From: Streptomyces sp. NRRL S-118
Lineage (GTDB): Bacteria > Actinomycetota > Actinomycetes > Streptomycetales > Streptomycetaceae
Length of the DNA stretch: 55,270 nucleotides
NCBI RefSeq assembly: GCF_000716335.1
Contig: NZ_KL591023.1
Location: 67,747-123,016 of the forward strand
Direction of reading: 5' to 3'
The position numbers and the translations under genes are program-made. Below the pieces are notes generated by a model. It made no database searches. It was not told the origin of the DNA and saw only the letters and a program-made list of their open reading frames with translations. This document shows positions 1 to 8,109 of this stretch, piece by piece. Each line of letters begins with the position of its first letter. Positions within the stretch are counted from its first letter, which is position 1.

Positions 1-344
1 GGCCGTGACGTCGCCTCGGCCGGGCCGCCATCCGGGGGTGGGCGGCGCCGACGGACGGCCCCGGACGCGTCGGCTTCGTGTCTCGTGGGGCCTGCCCGGG
101 TGCGGGGCTCCACGGCCTGTGCGCCCGGCCGCGTTCCGGCCGTCGCCGGCTCCATGGCCTCTGTACCCCCGGAGCTCCCCGGGTCCGGGCCCCGGTTCCG
201 CGCGCCGCCGGGCCTCGTCGGGTCCGGGCCTCACCGGCCAAGGGCCCACGGGCTGTGGCGCCACGCCGGGCCCGCGGGGCCCGGCCCACCGCCTCCCGGC
301 CCGCCCGGGGCGGGCGGGAGCCCGCCAGGGCGGGGCGGAACACC
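1..344. other. GC-rich stretch without a recognisable gene
   Basis: Open frames exist on both strands, but their translations are proline/arginine/glycine-rich and show no domain, and none has a convincing ribosome binding site. It lies downstream of the minus-strand gene pair that follows. I see nothing else in it. Confidence 0.5.
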
Positions 345-381
345 GGTGGGCGGGCACGCCGCCCCGGCGCGCCCGCCCACC
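345..381 (-). terminator. Hairpin terminator of the small-protein/permease pair
   Basis: Perfect 11-bp inverted repeat (GGTGGGCGGGC at 345-355 and its complement at 371-381) around a 15-nt loop. It sits 3 bases beyond the stop of the 56-residue gene on the minus strand. There is no T-tract, as is common in Streptomyces. Confidence 0.6.
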
Positions 382-384
382 GCA

Positions 385-555
385 TCACTTCTCGCCCTTG
401 CCCTCGCTTCCCAGCTCCTCCGTCTCGGCGGCGCGCTCACCCTCCGCCTGCGACGGGGTCGTACGGGCCACGTCCGGGTGCTGGTCGTTGCCCGGTTCCG
501 GCTCCCGCTCGCCTTCCGCCTGGGAAGGCGTCGAGTAGCTGTACGGATCACTCAT
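385..555 (-). CDS. Small acidic hydrophilic protein (56 aa), unknown function
   Basis: The start is an ATG at 555 preceded by a good GGAGG. It begins 2 bases after the stop of the upstream permease gene, so the two are surely co-transcribed. The protein has no hydrophobic segment and is rich in Glu, Ser and Pro. The motif TPSQAEGER occurs twice (about residues 9-17 and 33-41), which looks like an internal duplication. Highly charged short proteins of this kind are common and uncharacterised in Streptomyces. No function can be given. Coupling to the transporter is the only clue. Confidence 0.6.
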   Translation of the reverse strand: MSDPYSYSTPSQAEGEREPEPGNDQHPDVARTTPSQAEGERAAETEELGSEGKGEK

Positions 556-557
556 GG

Positions 558-1901
558 CTACGCCTCCGGGGAATCGTTCCGCGCCCGCGCTGCCGGGGCG
601 GGGTCCGACGGGTACCCGGGAGCCGCCGGTGCTACCGCGTCCGGCAGCCTGAGGAACAGGGTCATGACGGCGCTCGCCAGATACAGCGCCGCGAAGATCC
701 ACATCACGCCCTCGACGCCGAGCGGCCCGAGGAACAGCCCCACCAGCGCCGGCCCCAGGAAGGTGCTGGCCCCGGCGCCGAGGTTCAGCGCCGACATCGC
801 CTGTCCCTTGTGCGCCGGGTCCAGGGACGGCATCAGGGCGGACAGCGGCACGTACCCGGCCAGGGTCGCGCCGAACAGGCTCACCAGCACCATGGCCAGG
901 GCGTAGTGGTCGCCCGCCGACACCGTCCCGTAGTACAGCAGCAGCGTCGTCACCGCGCAGCCGACACCGCCGCACCAGGCCACGGTGCGCTGCCAGCCGA
1001 TGCGGTCCCCGACCACCCCGAAGATCAGGTTGAAGAAGATGTTGGTGGCGAACATCGCCGACAGCAGCTGGAGCCACTCGCTGAGCGTGAAGCCCAGGGT
1101 GTCGGTGAAGAACACCGGCAGGAAGACCAGGAAGCCGAACTGCGGCGCCGTGTTGATCGCGCGCACCACCGCCCCCGTGCCGATGCGCGGATTGCGCCAG
1201 ATGATGGCGAGCGAACCGAGCAGGGTGGCGACCGGGCGCTCCCCGGCGGGCGCGAGGCGGCTCCGGCCGGTGGGTTCCCGGACGAGCAGCAGCGCGATCA
1301 GACCGCCGGCCAGAACCAGGCCGAGCGAGAACCACAGCGTGCTGTACGCGCCGATCCACGGCACCGCGAAACTGGCCACGAGCGATCCCAGCGTGGGCAG
1401 CCCGCCGGTGAAGGCGAACCAGAACCAGCCCACCGCCGAGCCGAGTCTCCGCTTCGGCGTCACCGCCGTCACCCACACCAGGAAGCCGTAGGCGAAGAGC
1501 GGGTAGCCGAAGCCGCGGAGCCCGTAGCTGACCAGCAGCAGCGTGAAGTCGGCGGCGGGAACCGCGAAGACCAGGAACACCACCTGGAACGCCGCCCAGA
1601 TGCCGAGGCCGAGCATCATCACCCGCCGCGGCCCCCACAGGTCCGACAGCGCGCCGGAGAACCACGCGGCGATGCTCGCGGTCGCACCGTAGACGCTGAA
1701 CAGCAGGGCGACCCGCTCCTTGGACATCCCCTCGTCCAGGAGGTACGGCGACAGGTATCCGGATTCGACACCGTCACCGATCATGAAAATGAGAACGCCG
1801 AGGAATCCCCACGCGAGCGATGCGGGAATGCCGATCCTGTCCAGCCAATGCCCTGGGGGCTTCTCCTCGGCCGAGGACGAGGGATTCATGACGACGGCCA
1901 C
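558..1901 (-). CDS. MFS polyol permease, RbtT/DalT-like
   Basis: About 447 residues with twelve hydrophobic segments and no signal peptide. The N-terminal stretch (WGFLGVLIFMIGDGVES) and the central RAINTAPQFGFLVFLPVFF region closely resemble the ribitol/D-arabitol permeases RbtT and DalT. That family imports pentitols by proton symport. Start: GTG at 1901 has AAGGTGG five bases upstream; the ATG at 1889 has no Shine-Dalgarno at normal distance, and a longer frame to 1985 is possible. The gene follows a DeoR-family regulator on the same strand, and two carbohydrate kinases lie beyond the regulator, so it probably feeds that pathway. The family is fairly sure; the substrate is inferred. Confidence 0.85.
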   Translation of the reverse strand: MAVVMNPSSSAEEKPPGHWLDRIGIPASLAWGFLGVLIFMIGDGVESGYLSPYLLDEGMSKERVALLFSVYGATASIAAWFSGALSDLWGPRRVMMLGLGIWAAFQVVFLVFAVPAADFTLLLVSYGLRGFGYPLFAYGFLVWVTAVTPKRRLGSAVGWFWFAFTGGLPTLGSLVASFAVPWIGAYSTLWFSLGLVLAGGLIALLLVREPTGRSRLAPAGERPVATLLGSLAIIWRNPRIGTGAVVRAINTAPQFGFLVFLPVFFTDTLGFTLSEWLQLLSAMFATNIFFNLIFGVVGDRIGWQRTVAWCGGVGCAVTTLLLYYGTVSAGDHYALAMVLVSLFGATLAGYVPLSALMPSLDPAHKGQAMSALNLGAGASTFLGPALVGLFLGPLGVEGVMWIFAALYLASAVMTLFLRLPDAVAPAAPGYPSDPAPAARARNDSPEA

Positions 1902-2140
1902 GCGAACCACCTTTTTCGAAATACCGGCGGGAGTGGGGGGTGCCTGAGGCGTCACGATGAAACGGCCGTGCGGCAAGGGGGTCAATGAGCGCGCGGAATA
2001 CCTCGCCGCCGTCGGCGGCCCCGGCGTGACATCGATCAGCGCGCCCTCGGCGGGATGCCGTCCACGGACGCGTCTGCGCAGCTCAGCGCGGTGCCGAGAG
2101 GAGGGAGCCGGGTCGCAGACGGTGTGACATCCGTGTGATG

Positions 2141-2149
2141 TTCACGTGA
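2141..2149. promoter_or_regulatory. TTCACGTGA element, possible DeoR-protein site
   Basis: TTCACGTGA contains the 8-bp palindrome TCACGTGA. The same nine bases, in the opposite orientation, occur at 3066-3074 in front of the kinase operon. It lies in the gap upstream of the permease gene, about 240 bases from its start, and touches the terminator of the deoR-type gene. That the local regulator binds it is inference. Confidence 0.35.
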
Positions 2150-2183
2150 CGTCCTGGGGTGCCCCGGAAGGTCCCAGGACGTC
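2148..2183 (-). terminator. Terminator hairpin after the DeoR-family gene
   Basis: Perfect 11-bp inverted repeat (GACGTCCTGGG at 2148-2158, complement at 2173-2183) with a 14-nt loop. It starts 8 bases past the minus-strand stop at 2192. It separates the regulator gene from the permease gene and implies the permease has its own promoter. Confidence 0.6.
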
Positions 2184-2191
2184 CGCGCCCG

Positions 2192-2974
2192 TCAGGCGGA
2201 GGTGTCGACCGTCCGCACGTCGACGCCTATGTCCCGCAGCCGCCGCACCTCGCCCGCGGGTGCCGCCTCGTCCACGAGCACCAGGTCGAAGTCGGCCAGC
2301 GGCGCCAGCGCGTACAGCCCCTGATTGGCGAACTTGGTGTGGTCGACGAGCAGCACCCGGCGCCCGGCCGACGCCATCATCGCCCGCTTGACCTGCACGG
2401 TCTCCGGCGACATGTGGTAGCAGCGCCCGCCGGTCACGGCCGTGGTCGACATGAACAGCACATCGGCCCGGAAGGACTCCACCGTCTGTGCCGTGTGCAG
2501 CCCCATGAAGGCGTCGTACGCCGGGAAGTACGTCCCGCCCAGCGCGATCAGCGACACACCCGGCTCCCGCGCGAGCGCCGAGATGGCCGGCAGCGAGTTG
2601 GTGATCACCGTCAGCGGGGTGCGGTCGGCCATCTGCTGCGCCAGGCTCAGGCAGGTAGTCGAGTCGTCCAGCATCACGATCTGCCCGGGCGCCAGCAGTT
2701 CGGCGGCCGCCCGCGCCAGCCGGTGCTTGGTCCGCGCCATCGTCGTCATGCGCTCGCTGACACTGCCGTGGAACTGCGTCGACGGCAGACAGCTCGCCCC
2801 GCCCCGCACCTTGCGCAGCCAGCCCTGCGACTGCAGCGCGTCCAGATCGCGGTGCACGGTCATCACACTCACGCCGAACTCCTCCGCCAGGTCCGCGGTG
2901 CGGACGAACCCCTTGGCGGTCACCAGATCGCGCAGCCGGCGCCGGCGCTCCTCCTGGGCGTCCATACGGGTCAT
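2192..2974 (-). CDS. DeoR/GlpR-family transcriptional regulator
   Basis: 260 residues, the usual length of the family. An N-terminal winged helix-turn-helix (about residues 8-60, with VSVMTVHRDLDALQSQGWLRKVRGGA) is followed by a DeoRC sugar-phosphate sensor domain (about 75-235) containing the DDSTT and TNSL segments that line the ligand pocket. DeoR proteins usually repress sugar or polyol genes until a phosphorylated intermediate binds. Start: ATG at 2974 with GGAAAGGAG upstream. It is divergent from the kinase operon and lies just upstream of the polyol permease on the same strand, so it is the obvious local regulator of both. Confidence 0.9.
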   Translation of the reverse strand: MTRMDAQEERRRRLRDLVTAKGFVRTADLAEEFGVSVMTVHRDLDALQSQGWLRKVRGGASCLPSTQFHGSVSERMTTMARTKHRLARAAAELLAPGQIVMLDDSTTCLSLAQQMADRTPLTVITNSLPAISALAREPGVSLIALGGTYFPAYDAFMGLHTAQTVESFRADVLFMSTTAVTGGRCYHMSPETVQVKRAMMASAGRRVLLVDHTKFANQGLYALAPLADFDLVLVDEAAPAGEVRRLRDIGVDVRTVDTSA

Positions 2975-3054
2975 GGCGGCCGGCTCCTTTCCGGTTCACT
3001 CCACCGTGCGGGGTGGACAGGCGCGCGACACGGGCGGGAACGTGTGGGACGAAG

Positions 3055-3074
3055 ACGTGCGAACCTCACGTGAA
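3055..3074. promoter_or_regulatory. Candidate operator in the divergent deoR/kinase promoter region
   Basis: ACGTG at 3055-3059 and CACGT at 3067-3071 form an inverted repeat with a 7-base spacer. It overlaps TCACGTGAA (3066-3074), which recurs near the permease gene, and the palindrome GTTAAC follows at 3075-3080. Position between divergent genes and repetition in the locus support a regulator site; there is no direct proof. Confidence 0.4.
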
Positions 3075-3239
3075 GTTAACACGACGGGGGCGCGCCGCCG
3101 CCCGGTCCCCCGGTACCCGGCCGCCCACCTCACACCACGGTCACGTCCGGTCACGGGATAATTCCGCGACCGATTGACGCCCCGTCCGGCTCCACGTTTC
3201 CCTGGCGTCCGCAAGTGCGAAGGGGCAGGTATTCCACTC

Positions 3240-4763
3240 ATGTCGGTTCTCACCATCGACGTCGGTACGTCGGTCATCAAAGCGGTCGTGTTCGACGACC
3301 AGGGACAGGAAATCGCGCTTTCCCGCATCGGCACCGAAGTGCTGCGGCCCCGCCCCGGCTGGGCCGAGCAGGACATGGACGCGGTGTGGAACGGGGTGGT
3401 CACCACCGTGCGCGGCGCCCTGTCCCGGCTCGGCCCCGGCCACGACCCCGTGCGGCTGGTCTCGTTCACGGCCCAGGGAGACGGCTGCTGGCTGGTCGAC
3501 GGCGACGGACGCCCCACCGGCCCCGCCGTCCTGTGGTCCGACGGACGGGCCGGTGACCTCCTCACCCGCTGGGCCGCCGACGGCGTCCTGGACGAGGCCT
3601 ACCGCCGCAACGGCTCCCTCACCTGCAGCGGCATGCCCAACGCGGTCATCAGCTGGCTCGCCGCGCACGACCCCGGCCGCCTGGAGCGCTCGGACACAGC
3701 CCTGACAGCGGCAGGCTGGCTGTTCCTCAGACTCACCGGCGTCACCGCGATCGACGAGTCCGACGCGTCCGCCCCGTTCCTGGACCACTCCACCGGGGCG
3801 TACGACCCGGCGATCCTGGAGCTGTTCGGGTTCGGCCCGTACGAACGGCTCCTGCCCCGCGTGCTCGGCGAGCACGAGCGCATCGCCGAGCTCACCCACC
3901 GCACCGCCGGCGAACTCGGCCTGCCCGCCGGCCTGCCCGTCGTCGTGGCCCCCTACGACATCGCCGCCACCGCCCGCGGCGCCGGCGTCGTCGACCCCGG
4001 CCAGGCGTGCGCCATCCTCGGCACCACCCTGTGCACGGAGATCGTCACCCCGACGGTGGACACCACGGGCGAACCGTGCGGCATCAACATCGCCTACGGC
4101 GGCCGCGGACGCATCCTGCGCGCCTTCCCCACCCTCTCCGGCACCGAGGTCCTCGACTGGGCCTCCCGCACCCTCGCCGTCGACGGACCCGCAGCCCTCG
4201 GCGCACTCGCCTTCGGCACCGAACCGGGCGCCGGCGGCCTGGCGTTCCTGCCGTACCTCTCACCCGCCGGGGAGCGCGCCCCGTTCCTCGACCCGCGCGC
4301 CCGCGGCACCTTCTGGGGCCTGTCCCTCGACCACACGCCCGCGCACCTCGCCCGGGCGGTCTTCGAAGGGCTGTCCCTCGTCGTCCGCGACTGCCTTCGT
4401 GCGTCCGGGACGGAGGTGCACGAACTGCGCCTGTGCGGGGGCGGATCGGCCAGCGACGCCTGGTGCCGGCTCATCGCCGACGCCACCGGTGTGCCCACGG
4501 CCCGCAGCGCCGACACCGAACTCGGCGCCAAGGGCGCGTTCCTCACCGGGCTGGTGCTCAGCGGAGCCGAGAGCAGCATGCGGGACGCGGCCGCGAAATA
4601 CGTCCGGATGCGCTCGGGCTGGGAGCCGGACCCCGGGCGCGCCGCGCTCTACGACGAGCTCCACGAGGCGTTCCTGACCTGGCGCGGTGCCGCCCGCGCC
4701 GCCGGCTGGAAGCCCGCCCTCACCCCCGTACCCGACGCCGTACGGGAGGCACCGCATGCCTGA
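3240..4763 (+). CDS. FGGY-family carbohydrate kinase (EryA/L-xylulose kinase-like)
   Basis: 507 residues, full length for the family. The FGGY_N phosphate-binding loop is at the start (IDVGTSVIKAVVF, residues 5-17). The catalytic Asp is in APYDIAATARGAG (about Asp240), followed by GTTLCTE in the second domain, and the C-terminal adenosine motif is LCGGGSASDAW near residue 398. AQGDGCWLVD and the DVGTSVIKAV start resemble erythritol kinase EryA and L-xylulose kinase. It should phosphorylate a C4/C5 polyol or ketose with ATP. Start: ATG at 3240, with AAGGGGCAGG upstream. It is the first gene of a four-gene operon whose next start lies inside its 3' end. Exact substrate unknown. Confidence 0.88.
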   Translation: MSVLTIDVGTSVIKAVVFDDQGQEIALSRIGTEVLRPRPGWAEQDMDAVWNGVVTTVRGALSRLGPGHDPVRLVSFTAQGDGCWLVDGDGRPTGPAVLWSDGRAGDLLTRWAADGVLDEAYRRNGSLTCSGMPNAVISWLAAHDPGRLERSDTALTAAGWLFLRLTGVTAIDESDASAPFLDHSTGAYDPAILELFGFGPYERLLPRVLGEHERIAELTHRTAGELGLPAGLPVVVAPYDIAATARGAGVVDPGQACAILGTTLCTEIVTPTVDTTGEPCGINIAYGGRGRILRAFPTLSGTEVLDWASRTLAVDGPAALGALAFGTEPGAGGLAFLPYLSPAGERAPFLDPRARGTFWGLSLDHTPAHLARAVFEGLSLVVRDCLRASGTEVHELRLCGGGSASDAWCRLIADATGVPTARSADTELGAKGAFLTGLVLSGAESSMRDAAAKYVRMRSGWEPDPGRAALYDELHEAFLTWRGAARAAGWKPALTPVPDAVREAPHA

Positions 4764-6240
4764 CGCACTGTCCGCCGACGCCGTCCACGTCGGCCTCGAC
4801 CTCGGTACCCAGAGCGCCCGCGCCGTCGCCGTCGACGGCACCGGCCGGCTGCTCGCCGCCGCGTCCCGCCCACTGGCCGGCCGGCGCGACGGGCCGCGCC
4901 ACGAGCAGGACCCCGGACAGTGGTGGACGGCCCTCGCCGGCGCCTGCCGGGAGGCCCTCACCGGCATCGACCCGGACCGCGTCCGGGGCGTGGCCGTCGA
5001 CGCCACTTCCGGCACCGTCGTCCTCGCCGACCGGCACGGCACGCCACTGACCCCGGGCCTGATGTACGACGACGGGCGCGCCCGCGCGTACACCGCCCGC
5101 GTCAACACGACGGGCGCGACGGTCTGGCAGGAGCTCGGCTACCGCACCATGCAGCCGTCCTGGGCGCTGCCCAAACTCCTGTGGCTGCTCGACAACACCG
5201 ACTTCCCCGACGCCCGGCTCCTGCACCAGGCCGACCTCATCACCTGGCGGCTGGCCGGACACCAGGTGGCGGCCGACGCCAGCCACGCCCTCAAGACCGG
5301 CTACCACCTCGTGGACGAACGCTGGCCCGACGACGAGCTCGCCGCACTCGGCGTCCCGGCCGGGCTGCTGCCCGACGTCGTACGGCCCGGCACCGTCATC
5401 GGCACGGTCTGCGCCGCCGCCGCGGCCGCCACCTCCCTGCCCGCCGGGACGCCCGTCGTCGCCGGCATGACCGACGGCTGCGCGGCACAGATCGGCGCCG
5501 GGGCCCTCACGCCCGGCGCCTGGAACTCCGTCCTCGGCACCACCCTGGTGTTCAAGGGCGCCAGCCGCCGTCTCGTCCGCGACCCCGGGGGAGTGGTCTA
5601 CTGCCACCGCGGTCCCGGCGGGACCTGGCTGCCCGGCGGCGCCTCCAGCAGTGGCGCCGGAATCCTCACCCGCCGCTTCCCCGGTGCCGACCTGGAGGCC
5701 CTCACCGCACGGGCCGCCGCCACCGGAGCCACCGCGGTCGCCTACCCGCTCACCGGGGCGGGCGGCGAACGTTTCCCGTTCCGCGCCCCCGACGCGACCC
5801 CCTTCGTCCTCGGCGACGTCTCCGGCGACGCGGAGGAGTTCCACGCCTGCCTGCTCGGCGTCGCCTGCGTCGAACGGCTCTGCTTCGACTACCTCGACCA
5901 CATCGGCGCCCCCGTCGACGGTCCGCTCACCCTGACCGGCGGCGGCGCCCGCAACCGCTACTGGTCGCAGCTGCGCGCCGACGTCCTGGGCCGTACGGTC
6001 GCACTCCCCGAACACGCCGAGAGCGCCACCGGCATGGCGGTACTGGCCGCGACCGCCTCGGGCGCCACGCTGGAACGGGCGGCGGCCGCCATGGTGCGGG
6101 TCCGCGAGGAACTGCACCCGGATCCGTCCGCCACGGCCCGGCTCACCCCCGCCTACCTGGACTTCGCCGACGAACTGACCCGACGCGGCTGGCTCGACCC
6201 GGCCGTCGCGGCGCACGCCCGCAGAAAGGCCGAGCAGTGA
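4756..6240 (+). CDS. FGGY-family kinase of the D-ribulokinase type
   Basis: 494 residues. Motifs: LDLGTQSARAVAVD at residues 12-25, VDATSGTVVL (about 80-90), catalytic Asp at about 240 (MTDGCAAQIGAG), SVLGTTLVFKG, WLPGGASSSGAGILTRRFPG and TGGGARNRYWSQLR. The series DxTSGTV, GGAS, GERFP and GGGARN matches cyanobacterial and plant D-ribulokinases as I remember them, and differs from the preceding kinase. The expected reaction is D-ribulose + ATP to D-ribulose 5-phosphate, linking to the pentose phosphate pathway. The ATG at 4756 lies 8 bases inside the upstream gene behind GGGAGG, so the two are translationally coupled. Substrate is inferred from motif resemblance only. Confidence 0.85.
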   Translation: MPDALSADAVHVGLDLGTQSARAVAVDGTGRLLAAASRPLAGRRDGPRHEQDPGQWWTALAGACREALTGIDPDRVRGVAVDATSGTVVLADRHGTPLTPGLMYDDGRARAYTARVNTTGATVWQELGYRTMQPSWALPKLLWLLDNTDFPDARLLHQADLITWRLAGHQVAADASHALKTGYHLVDERWPDDELAALGVPAGLLPDVVRPGTVIGTVCAAAAAATSLPAGTPVVAGMTDGCAAQIGAGALTPGAWNSVLGTTLVFKGASRRLVRDPGGVVYCHRGPGGTWLPGGASSSGAGILTRRFPGADLEALTARAAATGATAVAYPLTGAGGERFPFRAPDATPFVLGDVSGDAEEFHACLLGVACVERLCFDYLDHIGAPVDGPLTLTGGGARNRYWSQLRADVLGRTVALPEHAESATGMAVLAATASGATLERAAAAMVRVREELHPDPSATARLTPAYLDFADELTRRGWLDPAVAAHARRKAEQ

Positions 6241-6869
6241 CCGAATTCGTCCTCGTCCGCCACGGCGAGACCGCCTGGCACGCGGAGAACCGTTACGCGG
6301 GCCGCACCGACGTACCGCTCACCGAGCTCGGCCACCAGCAGGCCGCCGCGCTCGGCGCCTGGGCCGCCGGACAGCGGCTCGACGCCGTGCTCTGCTCCCC
6401 GCTGTCCCGCGCCCGGCTCACCGCCGGACCCGCCGCCACCGCGCTCGGCCTCACCCCGCGCGTCGACGAGCGGCTGTACGAGGTCGACTTCGGACGCGGA
6501 GACGGGCTGACCCGCGCGGAGATGGCCGAGGAGTTCCCCGACGACCTGGCCGCCTTCCTCACCGACCCGGTCGCCCACCACCTGCCCGGCGGCGAGGACC
6601 CCGCGGCGGCGGCGGCCCGGGCGATCGCCTGCCTGGAGGAGGTCGCCCGGGAGCTGCCCGACGGCCGCGTCCTCGTCGTCGCCCACTCCACCCTCGTCCG
6701 CCTCGTGCTCTGCGCGCTCCTCGGCATCCCCCTCGCCCGCTACCGCCAGGTCTTCCCCGCCCTGGAGAACGGCGCCCTGACCGAACTGCGGCTGCTGCCC
6801 GGCGGACGGGCGTCGCTGCTGCGGCTCAACGCCCCCGCCACCACCGACCGACTGGAGCACCACCCGTGA
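6237..6869 (+). CDS. Histidine phosphatase (phosphoglycerate mutase/CobC-like)
   Basis: 210 residues. LVRHGETAW gives the phosphate-accepting His9 with Arg8. The acid/base Glu is in LYEVDFG (about residue 82), and the second catalytic His is at about 150 (VVAHSTLVRL). This is the standard core of the phosphoglycerate-mutase-like superfamily. At this length, phosphatase is more likely than mutase. The GTG start shares GTGA with the stop of the kinase upstream, so production is coupled to it. In this operon it may remove phosphate from an intermediate made by one of the kinases, or clear a dead-end phosphate. That role is inference. Confidence 0.87.
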   Translation: MTEFVLVRHGETAWHAENRYAGRTDVPLTELGHQQAAALGAWAAGQRLDAVLCSPLSRARLTAGPAATALGLTPRVDERLYEVDFGRGDGLTRAEMAEEFPDDLAAFLTDPVAHHLPGGEDPAAAAARAIACLEEVARELPDGRVLVVAHSTLVRLVLCALLGIPLARYRQVFPALENGALTELRLLPGGRASLLRLNAPATTDRLEHHP

Positions 6870-7912
6870 CCACCACCACCGTCGTCGCCGCCGGCGACCA
6901 CTTCGTCCTGCCGGGTCTGTTCACCCGTGAGCTGCGGGCCGCCGCACCCGGCGGGGCCGACCTGGACATCCGCGAGATCCAGCTGCCCTGGCCGCACACG
7001 CCGTTCGGCAGGGTCGCCGAGGTCGACGAGGCGTCCGGCACCGAGGAGGAGATGATCGAGGCCCTGTGCGGCGCGCGGGTCTGCGTCACCCAGCTGGCGC
7101 CGCTCACCGAGCGGATCCTGGCGGCCTGCCCCGGCCTGGAGCTGTTCTGCGTCAGCCGCGGCGGCCCGGTCAACGCCGACCTGGAGGCCGCCACGCGCCA
7201 CGGCGTGGCGGTCTGCTACGCGCCCGGCCGCAACGCCGTCGCCACCGCCGAGCACACCCTCGCCCTGATCCTCGCCGCCGCCCGCGGGATCGGCGACGTC
7301 CACACCGACCTGAAGCACGGCGTCTGGCGGGGCGATTACTACGACTACCGCAGCTGCGGCATCGAGATCGAGAACTCGGTGGTCGGACTGGTGGGCTTCG
7401 GCGCGATCGGCTCACGCGTGGCCCGTGTCCTGGCGGCCATGGGAGCCACGGTCCTCGTGCACGACCCGTACGTGAAGCCCGAGGTGGTGGAGGGCATCGC
7501 GCAGCTGGTGCCCCTGGGCGAGCTGCTGCGCCGCTCCCGGATCGTCTCGCTGCACGCGCGCGTCACGGACGAGACCCGCGGCATGATCGGAGCCGCCGAG
7601 ATCGCGGCCATGCCGCCCGGCTCGGTCCTCGTCAACTGCGCCCGCGGCGCGCTGCTCGACTACGACGCCGTCTGCGACGCCCTGGACTCGGGGCAGCTCG
7701 CGGGCGCCGGCTTCGACGTGTTCCCCGTCGAACCGGTCCCGGCGGGCGCCCGGCTGCTGTCGACCCCGGGCGTCGTCCTCACCCCGCACATCGCGGGCGG
7801 CAGCCAGGAGGTCGCCCACAAGGCGGCCCGCATCGTGGCGGGCGAGGTCGGCCGCTTCCTGCGCGGCGAACCCCTCGCCCACTGCGCCAACCCCGACGTC
7901 CTGCGCCGCTGA
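6866..7912 (+). CDS. D-isomer-specific 2-hydroxyacid dehydrogenase, NAD-binding (SerA-like)
   Basis: 348 residues. The Rossmann motif VGFGAIGSRVARVL starts near residue 175. The catalytic triad is complete: Arg260 (NCARGALLD), Glu289 (VEPVP) and His308 (TPHIAGG). The enzyme oxidises or reduces a 2-hydroxyacid/2-ketoacid pair with NAD(H); phosphoglycerate and phosphoerythronate dehydrogenases are relatives. There is no C-terminal ACT domain, so this is not biosynthetic SerA of the long type. The GTG start overlaps the phosphatase stop by 4 bases; it is the last gene of the operon. Its presence beside two sugar kinases suggests that an acid, perhaps an aldonate, is formed or used in the pathway. 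Confidence 0.88.
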   Translation: MTTTTVVAAGDHFVLPGLFTRELRAAAPGGADLDIREIQLPWPHTPFGRVAEVDEASGTEEEMIEALCGARVCVTQLAPLTERILAACPGLELFCVSRGGPVNADLEAATRHGVAVCYAPGRNAVATAEHTLALILAAARGIGDVHTDLKHGVWRGDYYDYRSCGIEIENSVVGLVGFGAIGSRVARVLAAMGATVLVHDPYVKPEVVEGIAQLVPLGELLRRSRIVSLHARVTDETRGMIGAAEIAAMPPGSVLVNCARGALLDYDAVCDALDSGQLAGAGFDVFPVEPVPAGARLLSTPGVVLTPHIAGGSQEVAHKAARIVAGEVGRFLRGEPLAHCANPDVLRR

Positions 7913-8043
7913 CCGCCCGCGCGGCCACCCGGTCCCGGGGCGGCGGGTCCGTCGACGGCGAGGGATGCGGGAGGCCGAGTCGAGGTCCCGGGGCCCGGTT
8001 CGGCTCCGGGACGCCTGGTACGTGCGTGCGTCGACGGCCGGTT

Positions 8044-8069
8044 CCTCCCACGCCCGGCGGTGTGGGAGG
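8044..8069. terminator. Hairpin between convergent dehydrogenase and SDR genes
   Basis: CCTCCCAC (8044-8051) pairs with GTGGGAGG (8062-8069) across a 10-nt loop. It is placed between the plus-strand stop at 7912 and the minus-strand stop at 8110, so it could serve both. Confidence 0.45.
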
Positions 8070-8109
8070 TGCCCGCGCGGCTCTGCCTCTCGACGCCCCC
8101 GCGTTCGCG

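Noticed and set aside
78..1988. Very long open frame on the plus strand through the permease
   Set aside because: It is the shadow of the minus-strand permease gene; its translation is Arg/Gln/Gly-rich with no domain. Such shadows recur throughout this GC-rich window.
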